Assembly (NCBI RefSeq): GCF_036588685.1 | Contig: NC_086386.1 | Coordinates: 32,107,883 to 32,171,882, forward strand | Reading direction: 5' to 3' | DNA from: Mytilus trossulus | Taxonomy: Eukaryota > Mollusca > Bivalvia > Mytilida > Mytilidae | DNA length: 64,000 nt | Shown here: one piece after another, positions 33,396 through 46,100 of the stretch | Layout of the letters: the number at the start of each line of letters is the position of its first letter | How positions within the stretch are numbered: position 1 is the stretch's first letter | The notes under the pieces: generated by a model | Databases searched by the model: none | The model's input: only the letters and a program-made list of their open reading frames with translations | Told to the model about the DNA's origin: nothing | Translations under genes and position numbers: made by a program

Positions 33396-34109
33396 AACTA
33401 CAGATAGTACTATAAGTAAATGATATAAGTTAAATATATATCTATATAGGTTGGATAAACGATTTAAATAGATATATTCTAGCTTATCACGTACTCAGGT
33501 CGTTTACACTAAACTATCGAAAAATAGATACGGTATTGATCACAATAATGACGTCGACTCGTTATTTGTTTAAATATTCTACACATGTACTGTATACGTA
33601 TACCCTCGAGTGTATACACACCTACCATACCTGTTGTCTCATGTATGCTCACATCAGACGAATAATAACAAACTGTATACCAAAAGCAAAAGAATAACAT
33701 ATTCAAGCATACCACCTCTATGAAATCGATCAAGTTTTTCAAATGGTAAGCCGTTATCATATGATATAGCTCATCGTTTTGTTTCAGATTACATGGGATC
33801 TTCATGTCACTGACAGCTGTTTCACAATGGTGTGATACACATATTAGTATTTAAATAAGTTTACAACTTATTGTTGATTGTGTTACGCTATTGCTTTTGT
33901 GAAGTTAGAATTTCAAGCAATGTATAAATAATGTTATAAGCGTGCTTCGTATGTAATTCTATTAAATTAAATTACTTATTGCATAACAATATGTGCTTAT
34001 ATATTATTTATCATTTGAGTAATAGTCACATTCTTTTCATTAGTTGCTTTGAATTAACTTTCAGTCACTGAGATTACTCTTAGATCGGTAATTTATTGTG
34101 TGTTCTTAA

Positions 34110-34400
34110 GCTTATGATGTTATGTTACACCACTGTCAAAGGTGAGGGTAGAGGCTTTGGCACAAGCATAAATGTGTAACACCGCCACATTCTTGTTTTG
34201 CTTGTCCAAGGACAGGAACCTGTAATTGAGATGTTGTCTACTGTCGCTGTTTTTTGTCGAGTTACATGAATCAGGTCGTTGAATTTCTCGTTTGATTTTT
34301 AATTCATTGCCATTCCGGGTCTCTCAAAGTTTACTATGAGGTGAGGTTTGGTCATTGTAGAAGGCCAGACTTTGACCTATAGTTTTATTTATTAAGTTCA
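34110..34400 (+). repeat. dispersed repeat (15,600 family)
   Basis: Matches the 45,430-45,740 copy: GTCCAAGGACAGGAACCTGTAATT-like segment, GTTGTCTACTGTCG, GGTCATTGTAGAAGGCC, TTTGACCTATAG. Confidence 0.5.
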
Positions 34401-36102
34401 TATTCGCTGATCGTTATGAGACGCTTACATTGCTATCGAATACAACTTTATAACAATTTTGACAATTGTATGCGCTTGATTAACAATGATTTAAGGGGAA
34501 AAGTTTTGACCATTAATTGCCTAATATGAATTAATTTGTATCCGTAATACAATATTTGAAAGATACATCACGCTAGGGGACATGTTTAAAAGAAAGAAAA
34601 AAACCAGTCGAGATAAGGTGAACTTTCTGAGCCACTAGTATGTAAAAGTGTTTTTTCCGCAATCAAAAAAAAAAAGCAGTTCCATGTGGATTTTAAGTAT
34701 GACAAATTGAGGTATGATTAACGACTGCATAATTCACAGTACTAGTCTTTCCACACATTAACAAATTAAACATAGAGGGGGTGGGTGCATTTTTGTGTGC
34801 TTATATCTCGAAACTTAAAGCACTGCCATGAAATAAATAAAATGTTCACATAGTTGAATCGCCGTGGATTTAATTCTCATCAAGTCTCCGCAAGTTCAAA
34901 CCAAAGAAGAAAGTTCGTATGTGTTGTTTCTCCTATTAGCATGCAGCATTTATGGGTTTGAGTTAAGACGGGTAGGTGCTGCATAAGAATAGTATGCCCG
35001 AATAAAGCCACATGTTTTTCCTGTGAACTGATATGGTCTTTAATAAATCTGTTACAAACATAACCTATATTTATTGTAGGATTAAATGTGTTACTTTAAA
35101 AAGGATATTAATCCTGTAAGAAGTATCGGTTATCATTGTACCAGATTATTAAAGTCCTGACAATTAAAACATTCAAATTATTGATCGTTGAAAGTAACAG
35201 TATAAAACCAATGAAATTATTGAATCCCATGTAATTCCGCACATTTTGGTTATATACATGATATTGTAGCTCTTGTTTGAGGCGGCGGCGGATTTGCAAA
35301 TGAGTGTTTTGCAAATTAAAAGTGTCCAGTGTTATATGATTAATTCTTTAACATTCTTGCTTGAATTTTTTAGAAGTATATTTGGGTTAATATTGCATAA
35401 AAGTTTTTTTAAAAGCATATCAAAGTTAAAGCAGGAAATAAACAAAGGAAAAATGTAAGTGTAATGGAAGGAAGTTTTTGTAAAATTCAATGGCAACTAT
35501 TTCATGTTTATTCGTGGACGAGAAACAATCTAATGTTTTTTAAGAAAGTCTTCACAGTTTTCTAAGTTTCATTCATATTGTTCATTTTATATGTGACAAC
35601 ACTCAATTAGAGTAAACTTTTTCTTAATCGAAATCAAAAGCGGGATAACTATAAAACAGCCACTACAAAATGAAGGTATTTTGGATAGAGACATAACTTG
35701 TCTTGCTACAAACACTCCTACAAGAAGTGAATGCACGTGAAGAGAGCGTGAACTCTTTTATTCATGAGACATCATATATAAACATTTGCTTTTTCGATCA
35801 AACGAAGCTAATTATTTTAACATCTCTCAGTCAAACATATATTACTAGCAGGGGATTAGTTATTCCAATTTGAGAGAGAAATTGGAAACAAATAACTATA
35901 AAAAGTAAAAGGAACAACAAAATAAAACGCAAATAAAACTCATAAATCTATTTGTTTTGTAAATATTATACTCTATGTATGTGTTTTAAGTCCTTGTTAG
36001 TGTGTTTTATTTAGAAATACGCGACTTCTAGTTCCATATACCAAGCTTTTGATTCATAGAGAAAAAAAAACCAGCACTCTGGGAAGAATTATTCTATATC
36101 AG

Positions 36103-37151
36103 TTAAAATAAACAAAAGTAAGCTCTGTATTCATTTTTGGTGGCCTTTTCTTTTACAACCGCTACTATTTCAGTGCCACTAGCATTAATTTTCAATGAAA
36201 GCTCTCCATCTTTTGAATCCTTTCTTGTAAGATCAACACTAAGTACCCCTAACATACTACAATCTTTTTCTGTTGTATATTTAGGGTCCTTTTCTTCTGA
36301 TGCAAAGAATTCGAAGTGAGCACATTTTAGATCGTCTACAACAGGGAAGTAAGTATGTTCTGGTCCAAAATGTCCAATTTTTACAACTTGTCCCTTCTTG
36401 ACATGAATATCGAAAACATCATCTATAAGACTGCCATGGCTAGGACGCTTCGACGCATCATCAAAACCATCTATATAGTGCCTTTGCATTGCAACACCGT
36501 ATGTATATCTAGAAACACGTGACTCAATTGTTCCTGGTTCAAATCCAAACATAACTGCTCCTTTAAGAACAGCCAATCCGGGGTCTCTTGGAACGATAAC
36601 GTCGACCTTTTGACCCAGTTTTTGTTTAACGGCATCTATCAAAACAGAAGATTCTGAAAACCCTCCAACTGCTAATAGTGTATGAACACCAGAAAGCTCT
36701 TGCTTTTTGAATAATTTATCAAGTTCATCTGTAACATTAGTTATTGAATAATCAAAGAACGAGCGGAAAAGCGAGTGTTTGATTCTCATTTTGTCATTTG
36801 AAAGTTCAATCTTGTTATTAAATCTCGTCTGTGGTATTACATCTTTCAACTTTTGCTTAGTACTTTCCTTGTATGTGTCAAGCCATGCAACGGGAATTCG
36901 GATAGTAACTTTATCTGTGTCTAATTTAAAACTTGTTTTGTTACGTTCAAAATTGTGCATCAGCTCAAAGTAATCAGCAGGATGGTTCTTCTTAACATCA
37001 TTAATGACAAAACCGCCAAAAAGTTTAACTAGAAACTTGTAAAACTCTCCGTTGACTGTATTTCCACCCCAATAACCTCCACATGCTTGGTGTATCTCTT
37101 TAACAGAGCTAGGCCCAGTAACCTCGTGAACTGTGATATCTGTTGTTCCTC
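36103..37151 (-). CDS. HSPA12A-like: gene 3 terminal exon 5
   Basis: 1,049 nt from acceptor TTTCAG to the stop. Begins GGTTDITVHEVTGPSS; carries LLAVGGFSESSVLIDAVKQK and DPGLAVLKGAVMFG. Confidence 0.93.
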
Positions 37152-40100
37152 CTGAAAAACAAGACATGAGTAGAATATAAAACCATTAATGGTTTCATTT
37201 CTGAACGCTCAAATAATCTGCATCACTTATGACTTTAAATTTCTTTCTAGCTATCCTAGAAGATTATTCACCGGTCGTCAACTAAACATTTTATAAATTA
37301 CGCTATAGAAAATAAATAAAAGAAACAGAATGAAAAATAAAAATAATGTATGTACCTTTAAAAAAATACATTTAGATAAAACTATATATTATATATATAT
37401 ATATGATAACGAAATAGTTATGAATAGAATATAGAGATGAGAGCAGATTCTGGGATTATTCTCTTGTATTTCTGTAGTGTACTATACGATAATGTTTGTT
37501 GTGGCAGATGATTTTAGTTTATAACTGTACGTGGATAAAATGAATATTTATAACTGTCTTTGGATGTTTGTATTTGCCTAAATTATAGGTGTGAATTGCT
37601 GTGTCTGTTTCTATTGTCTACTGCACCAATTTTTGTAGTTTTGTTAAAGAAGAAAAGTCTGTTTCGTAAACGCTTAATTTTAAGTGGGTACCAATTTAAG
37701 CTGTCATCATTTTAGTAACTGAGCTGGTGTTATTAAAACGGCTGCATAAGAAGCGTGCTGCCATTCTCTGAACTTTTTCAATTTGTGAAACTAGCTGTTT
37801 TTGATGTGGGTCCCAAACAATTGAGCAGTACTCTAATTTTGGTAAGACAAGATCTTGATCTTTTACTTTAGTGGAGGCTATTTGAAGGTTTCTACAAATG
37901 AATACAAAAGACTGATTTGCTTTGGTGTCATGTTATCAATATGTTTATCGCATTTTAAATTGGTTGAAGAGTTAGGCCTTGATATTTTAGAGAGTTAACT
38001 TTTTTCTAGAGAGTGCTTGTGTAGTAATTTGTGAGTGAAGTCTAAAGGTTTACATTTTTGAGTTACACTGAGAATGTTGCATTTATCAGGGTGAAAGTGC
38101 ATATAAAGCCTGTCCTGCTCCAATCTATCGGCCGCTTCTAAGTATCAGACTGTAATGTATATGTGTCATATGTTTTTTTTTAAATTTTCCCTAAGAATAA
38201 TGCGGCCATCTGCGAATAAGCTTAATGTGCTATGTTCAATATATTCTGCCAAATCATTTTTTAAATATTTAGAATAAAAGAAGACCAAGCACTGTGCCTT
38301 GAGGAACTCCAGATGTTACAGAAATATTACGTTGATATACATATTATTCATCAAATATTATTTGATGTTTCACCTTCACGAACAACTGTTTGTGTTCTGC
38401 TGGTTAAAAAATCCTTCTTGAATCCAATGTAATGTACTGCAATTTATACCGTTGAAACTAATTTCATACATGAGATGTTGGTGTAAAACTTTGTCAAATG
38501 CTTTTGCAAATATTTTTATAATGTCTGTTTGGATGTTTTTATTATTTGAATTTGCAAGATCTTGAACAAAATGATATAAGCTGAGTTTCACAAGAGCGAG
38601 ATGATAGAATACTATGTTGTTAGTCATATAGGGTTTTTATTTTTTCCAGATGTTTCATTATATTATACTGGCTACAACATGTGCAAATGGTTTGCAGCAG
38701 ATGTGCACGTCAATGATATAGGGCAATAGTTGCTAAGATTGTGTTTGTAGCCTTTTTGAATACGCAAGTGAGTTCATTAATTTTTGGAATATGATTGATA
38801 AGATGGGAATGATAGATGTCTTACACTCTTAAAATATTTCCATGGATAAGATCAGCCCAGCTGCTTTGTTGATATTGATGTTGTTGACAAATGGTTTAGA
38901 AGCTTGTATATGCCTTGTTTTTGTATTTTAATATCAGGCCTCTGTGGATGTTTACTGACGCACTTATCTCGTATTGGATCATCTGTTACTGGTGTGAATG
39001 CTTTTTTGAAATATTAACTTTTGCTTTTGAATCAGATGTAAGTGAGTCTTTCAGACTTTTTTGTTTTTATTTAACAGCTAGCTAGAATAGCTTTTTTAAA
39101 GAAGCTCTTTGATATAGTAGTAGTTTTGTCATCAACTGGTTTACTTCATATCATATTCAATTCCAATAAGGGGTTCTTGGTTGTTTTTGTATTTCATGTT
39201 TTAATTTTTTAAGTTGGTCTTGTTTTCATTTACTTAATAACTTTGATATTTTTTCTTGTCCTTTTTTAATTTGTCTTCTAAGACTGTCTGTTTGTTATCC
39301 ATGGTAGGTGTTTGATGTATGTTCTCAGCGATAGTGCTTTGTAAAGAAATCTTAAAACTCAACCAAAGTCTATTTGTATCTTGAGTATCCTTTTTATGTA
39401 TCATCTCTTGATATATTTGATCTATATCCTCTTTTATTTGTTGCCAGTTTGCATTTTATATTTATAGACTTAACGTAGCTTGGTTTGGCATCTTTTTGAT
39501 GATAGAAAACATCCTATATATGTAGACATTTGGAGATATGAAGTGGTTTGCTATATCAACGACAAGACTCAGTCAGGAATCTATTATACAGTCCGTAAGG
39601 AGATCATTGAGAGGACATGCAGGAAAAGTCGTCATGCGTCTTGGACCTGAAGCCAATTTAACTCAAGTCATTGATAAGATGGATAGTGTGTTTGGAGTTG
39701 TTGAGGAAAAGGAATCTGTGATGAGGGAATTTTACAATGCTACCCAGAAGGAGGACGAGAACATTACTGCATGGAGTTTTTGACTTGAAGATATTTTGAA
39801 AAAGAAGAGGGAAGATGCAGATGGAATGTTGCACGACATGTTTTGGAAAGGTCTACCACACGACTAAAAGCCATCAGTCATTATGAAAAGGAAAAATACA
39901 CTACTTTTGATGCATTGAGGATAGCTTTGAGGAAAATTGAAAAAGACAACTTGTTAGATGAACCGCCTAAACATACCAAGGGTACATTAAAGAAGGTTGT
40001 TGCTAAGTTAAACATGGATGATGATGGTGATGATGATGAGATTAAGGGAATGCTAAAAGTTATTACTTCTAGATTGGATAAACTGGAATCAGGAGGAAAT

Positions 40101-43100
40101 CAACAACATCAGCAACAGGAACAGCAACATAGCCAATACGGTTATCAAGGTGGAAATAGAAGTTTAAGAGGTAGAGGATTTCGAGGTAACAACAGCTACA
40201 GAGGAAATAATTTCAACCGAGGAAATTATCGTGGAGAATATAACAACCGTGGAGGATATAATGGTCGTGGAGGATATCAAGGAAACAGCTATACTGGTAA
40301 TCAGAACACACAAGAGCAGGGTAGAACTTGACACACGTTGTGGACAGGAATGTCACATGGGTAGAGGATGTGTGAATATGCCAGACCAATACAAGGCTTT
40401 AAACACCAACAAGTCTACACCACAGGGCGGGATGTAGACGAGAGGAAAGATAGCAGCCCTTTCGAACATCATAAAATATGCAACAACATAACATCAACTA
40501 AAATACCTGCTGGACTTTGTGGAACACCAACAGAAGCAAAAGTAAGAATTGAAGGGATTGAAACAAAAACTATCCTAGATATTGGATCAACTGTATCTAC
40601 AATCAGTACCAACTTTTACCAGCAGTATTTATCAGACTTACCCATGAAAGAACTTAACCAATTTTTAAAGATTGAATGTGCAGATGGGAAAGCTTTACCA
40701 TACATTGGATATATAGAGACCGAGTTGCATATACAATGTCATGGTCTGCCACTCCCAATGATGACATGGTTTCAGTTTCTTTCAATAATGGATGGATAAT
40801 TTGTAAACACAAGATCGAACATTTTATCATTTAGAGTTGGTATGTTTATCACTTGCGTTACTGTAACTATGGTCATTTATAATGTCTAAAAATTACTGAT
40901 CTTATAAAAAAGAAGATGTGGTATGATTGCCAATGAGACAACTACCCACAAAAGACCAAAATGACACAAACATTAACAACTATAGGTCACTTGTTTTTTT
41001 CTCTTTTTTACAGGGATTACACTTGATGTTTCCTAAATGAAAGTCCCAACCAATAATTATGGCTGACTTTGAGCTGGCGTTTATTTTACTTCTTGATTCT
41101 ATTAGCAAATCTAAGGATGTATCGTTATCTGGCCGAGACTGATAACAAGCACATATATATACTACATTTATGTACGTTTGATATCAAAAGTTCTACATTT
41201 CGGCTGTTCATATCTCAGTCTATGTGATACAAATTCCTAATATAACTAATATGAGCCTTTAGCCTACCATGAATAAACAAAACTATGGAAGGAATTACCC
41301 GTTGAATATATATATATATAATTCTAATATGACGTGCTTCTTTCGCTTTGTGAATAAACCTATGCTTTAAATTCAATAAAATGTGTTTGCATATGCGTAC
41401 ATTGGCTGCTGCAGAATGATGAATTTTATCAAATTGGCATGCATTTCATTAAAACACTTCCAAACTCTTAAATGATGCACATGTTGTTACTAATTCATTT
41501 ATCATGATTGTAATGTGTTGCAATTCGAAATTGGCATATTTGACTTAGATACGACAACCGCGGTTCATGATGGCTGTTCAAAACTCTTTCCTCTAAAAAA
41601 TCACACATCCAGTCGTTTGCTTTATTTACAAACAAACGGTAAAACGGGATGTTCATGGAAAAGCCTACACAAACGATCTACACCTATACACTTCGGACAT
41701 AAAAGTTACCTTAATAGTCCTAATCAGAATCGAAATAGTTGATACAAGCTATACTTTATTTCAGTTTTAACATGGGTATGCATAATAGTCGTGTTATTAA
41801 AGCCCTCACTATCCCTCGGGCAAAAATAATCACGAATATAATGCCTACCCATGTTAAAACTACAATAAAGTATAGCTTGCATTACTTATTTCTTTAATAT
41901 ATGCATGTTTATTGTTTAGTTAAACAAGTTGAGCTTGCAGACAGAATGCCGGAGAAACGTAAACAAGTAAACTCCCATCCTGTGTAGAGCCCGCGGGGGT
42001 ATAATGATCCGTAAAACTAGCTTCAGAGACTGTGTTTTCTTATCATTCAGTACAAGTCATTAGTAATTATAGAATATATAGTTACCTCCTTGATCAAAGA
42101 CCATATATTGATCACCTTCTTCCAAACTTGCAATGGCTTTGTTACCACAAGGCTGTTCTTTTACAGTGACCGGTTGTTTTCTGCAGTGTACAGAAGCAGC
42201 TTCTGGTTCCAGGGCAAGGGATAATTGTTCCTTTGAAATCCCCGCCTATAAAGAAAGATGCACAAAACCGTTTTTCAGTGTGAAAGTAAAAAAAAAAGTA
42301 TAAAAGAAAACAATCGTATAAAAGCCATTAAACCGAGTTGAACAAATGTTCCAATTGTATTGTCCCGGTTATACAATTCAGACTCTACTCTGTCTCAGAT
42401 GTCAAACTTTTTTTATATAAATTAATACTAGAAGATGCACGCAAAATGGCTGTACTATTAAGCGAGTGTTGAAACAAGGAGATTTTAAATTTCGCGGGCA
42501 GTACTTCGACTGAGCATGCGATTGAACGTATAAGACACGGATAACGATCTCCGAATATGAACAACGACCGTGCGAGGGACGTATATCCAGACAAGGTTAT
42601 ACACCCTATTATCATCGAATTTGAATATTTCTTGGAAATTGGCGTTTTCTGTGGAAAACAGATTGTTTCATTATTTCCGACTTTGTAAAATTTCAGTGGA
42701 GTTGCAGTCGCTGCCTTCAGTAGAATTGATATTTTTAATAGATTACAGCTTTTACATTAATGCTAGCAAGACAAAACATTTATTGAACGTTATGTTTAAG
42801 GTTAAGGACACTAAATTGTAAAACATGTGAGAATATTAATTTTGTCATCCTGTGATGCTTTAAAATTAAGTGTCCTTAACCTCAAATATAACGTCCAATA
42901 AAATGTAAGTATGATGTATACAAGCTGAAGCCCCGCCTATCTTAATTGCCATGTTGAGCAAACATTGACACATTCAAAGCATGCAAGCCAAACAAATATT
43001 TGTCTTGCTAGCATTAATGTAAAAGCTGTAATAAGACAGAACGTTCGAAGACGGTTAAACCGGATCTTGAAAAAAGTCCATTTGTGAATTTTATGCTCTG

Positions 43101-46100
43101 TAACGTTTTATATTTTTTGTTTTGAAATCTTTTGAACTCGACCTTATGTTAAGACATTTGTTTCAGAAACATAATATCGTGTAAGTCTAGTATACATTTA
43201 TACCTTTTCAGCAGCATCACGCATAAACTGTTTTGCCTTCAAGTCCCATATAGCAGGAACTGTGAGAACCCAGTGAAAATCGTCATTAGAGAATGTGTCA
43301 GTTTTTTTCGAAGAGTTGTCAGTTTTTATTTCCGTCTTTGAAGTCACCTTATCTCCGTGACTCGTCAGTAAAGATTTCAGAATTTGTCCTTTAAAATACT
43401 CAATAACTGCTGCAAAGACTTCTACTGCTTTCATTCGTTTAGGCGTAATACCCTCAACATTTATTGACTCTTTTAACCAAGTATCTTTAGTTAATTCGTC
43501 CTGAAATTATAAGAAAATAACGAAAAAGGCTTCAAATTTTACAATTAAACCATTTAACGAACAAACACAAGCAGCAATGCATATCGTTGCCTGAGTAAGA
43601 TTTTAATGCTTTCCAAAAATGTTCAGATATTAAAACTTATTATACATCACAATCTGACAATGATAGTTGTACAAAATTGAATTTGATGATAAAATTGAGA
43701 ATGGAAATGGGGAATGTGTCAAAGAGGCAAACACTAGACCAAAGAGCAGAAAATATATAGCTGATGGCCAACTATGGATCTTCACAACAACGACAAAATC
43801 ACACGACCGGAGGCGTGCTTTATCTGATCTCTAAACAAAGAGGTGTACTAATTCAGTGATAATGGACGTCATACGAAACTAAAACTAAAATCATACCTGA
43901 CCAAAAAGGCCAAAGGCTTCTGACTTCGGACAGGCGCAACAATGCCGTGGTGTTAAGCATGTTTTTTTTAACTTTAATATCTCAGCCCTCTCCTTATACC
44001 TTTAGTCAATGTAGAAAATCAAAGCACCAAAGGCACTGTAGGCAGTTAAGTAAAAAAAGCAGAGGCAAACTTGGCAGAAGTTTATATAATAAGACAAATA
44101 TTGTTGCTTCAATTTGTTTTTTGAAGATTTAAAAAAAAAGAACAAACATTAAACAATCATATATTGTACATTTATGTTCATTTAATGAATTAATCATTGA
44201 TGCAAATAATTCATATTTTGTCAAAGTTTTTAAAAGCAACACATATATCAAGTATATTTTTTTCATGGTCATGAGTCTGCAGTAGTACAAGTTTGCAATG
44301 ATTGCAGTTCGTTAACGTTAGTACTGGTTGACTGCTAGAAGTTCAAATTGACTTTAGTACGAGCTTGTACAAGTATGAATAGACTTGCTTCCCTGAAAAG
44401 AAATCTGAGTTTGTGTTCAACAGTACACTAAGTTATCAAACAGGAATGGGTAGGGTGACCCTAAGGACTCTCCCTATATTTCATTTGATCAGTTCTCATA
44501 CATGAATATATATGGTTTAATTTAAAGGTGGGGGTCTTAACTGTTTCTAATTTCTCAATCAGGAGGGGTGGGGTGACTGCAGGGACTCTCCCTATATTTC
44601 ATTTTATTTAGAGGTGGGGATCCCTACTGTTTCCAAGTTCTTAAACAGGAGGGGTATGGTGACCACAGGGACTTCCCCTATATTTCATTTGATTTGTTAT
44701 ATAGTCCCATACATGAGTATATATGGTTAAGGGGAGAGGATATCGAATTTTTCCAAGTTCTCAAACAGGAGGGTGTACAGTGACCATAGGGACCCCCTTA
44801 TAATTTATTTGATTTGTAATATTATCCCATTATACATAAATATATATGGTTTAAGATAGTGGATCTCGACCGTTATAAATTCTCAAACAGGAAGGGGTAG
44901 AGTGGCCCCACGAACTCCACCTATATTTCATATGATTTGTTATGTTGTCCCATACATGAATACATATGGTTTAGGGGTGGGGATCTCGACCGTTTCCAAG
45001 TTCTCAAAAATAGGAGGGTTGGGGTGATCCCCAGGGACTTCCTCTACATATTTCATTTGATTTGTTATATTGTCCACTACATGAAGATATATGGTTTAGG
45101 GATAGGTATCTGGACCGTTACCAAGTTATCAAACAGGAGGGATGGGGTGATCCCCAGGGACTCCCCCTATATTTCATTTGATTAATTATATATTGTCCCA
45201 TACATGAATAAATATGGTTTAGGGGCGGGGATCTCGACTGTTTCCAAGTTCTAAAACATGAGGGGTGGGGTGACCCTGGGGACTTCCCCTATATTTCATT
45301 TGATTATTTATTTAGTCTCATACATGAATGTATATGGTCGAGGGTAGGGGATCTCATTCGTTTCAAAGTTATCAAATATGAGGAGGCAGAATATATAATA
45401 AGATTTGCTTACATTCAGGTATCATATATATAGTTGCACTATTTGTGCCTGTCCCAAGTCAGGAGCCTGTAATTCAGTGGTTGTCGTTTGTTTATAATGT
45501 GTTACATATTTGTTTCATAGTTATTTTTGTACATGTATATAAATAAGGCTATTAGTTTTCTCGTTTGAATTGTTTCACATTGTCTTATCGGGGCTTTTTC
45601 AATGATAGCTGACTATGTGGTAATGGTATGGGCTTTGTTCATTGTTGAAGGCAGTACGATGACCTATAGTTGTTAATGTCTGTGTCATTTTGGTCTCTTC
45701 TGGACAGTTGTCTCATTGGCAATCATACATGTATATCTTTATTTTATATAAGAAACTTCCATCTATTTTAATTGACCCATCAAAATTGAGAAGAAAAAAA
45801 ATACCCCTTGAAATTGCAGTAATATGTTTAACTTTAAAAGCATCTAACATGCATTACCAACATTTATCACTGATAAATAAAATGTATAATGTTACCAGGA
45901 ACATCTATATTGTTAGATAAACTGTCCCCAGCTGTCACATTGCATTGGATTTTGACATTAAAATTTGTGTACAAAATGTTTTCTGTTTTTTCTTTCTTTT
46001 ACATATATCTTTTGGTTTTCAATTCTAGTGTTTATATTTATTTACCATGCATAGATGTATTTTGCCACCTGTCTGGATTTTTTTTAAATGATAGCCAAAC

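Larger units (their letters stand above)
32750..36102. other. spacer between gene 2 5' end and gene 3 3' end
   Basis: 3.3 kb that must hold the gene 2 promoter. A perfect TCTCGCGAGA palindrome lies at 33,386-33,395. A copy of the 15,600 repeat lies at 34,110-34,400. A minus-strand AATAAA for gene 3 lies at 36,006-36,011, 92 bases past its stop. Short open frames here (for example 33,509-33,805) show no convincing family match. Confidence 0.45.

Noticed and set aside
33509-33805. Minus-strand frame with DVSIHETTG, resembling the DIAVHEVTG of HSPA12
   Set aside because: Only nine residues match and neither the glycine-rich motif before nor the sequence after is present; treated as chance.
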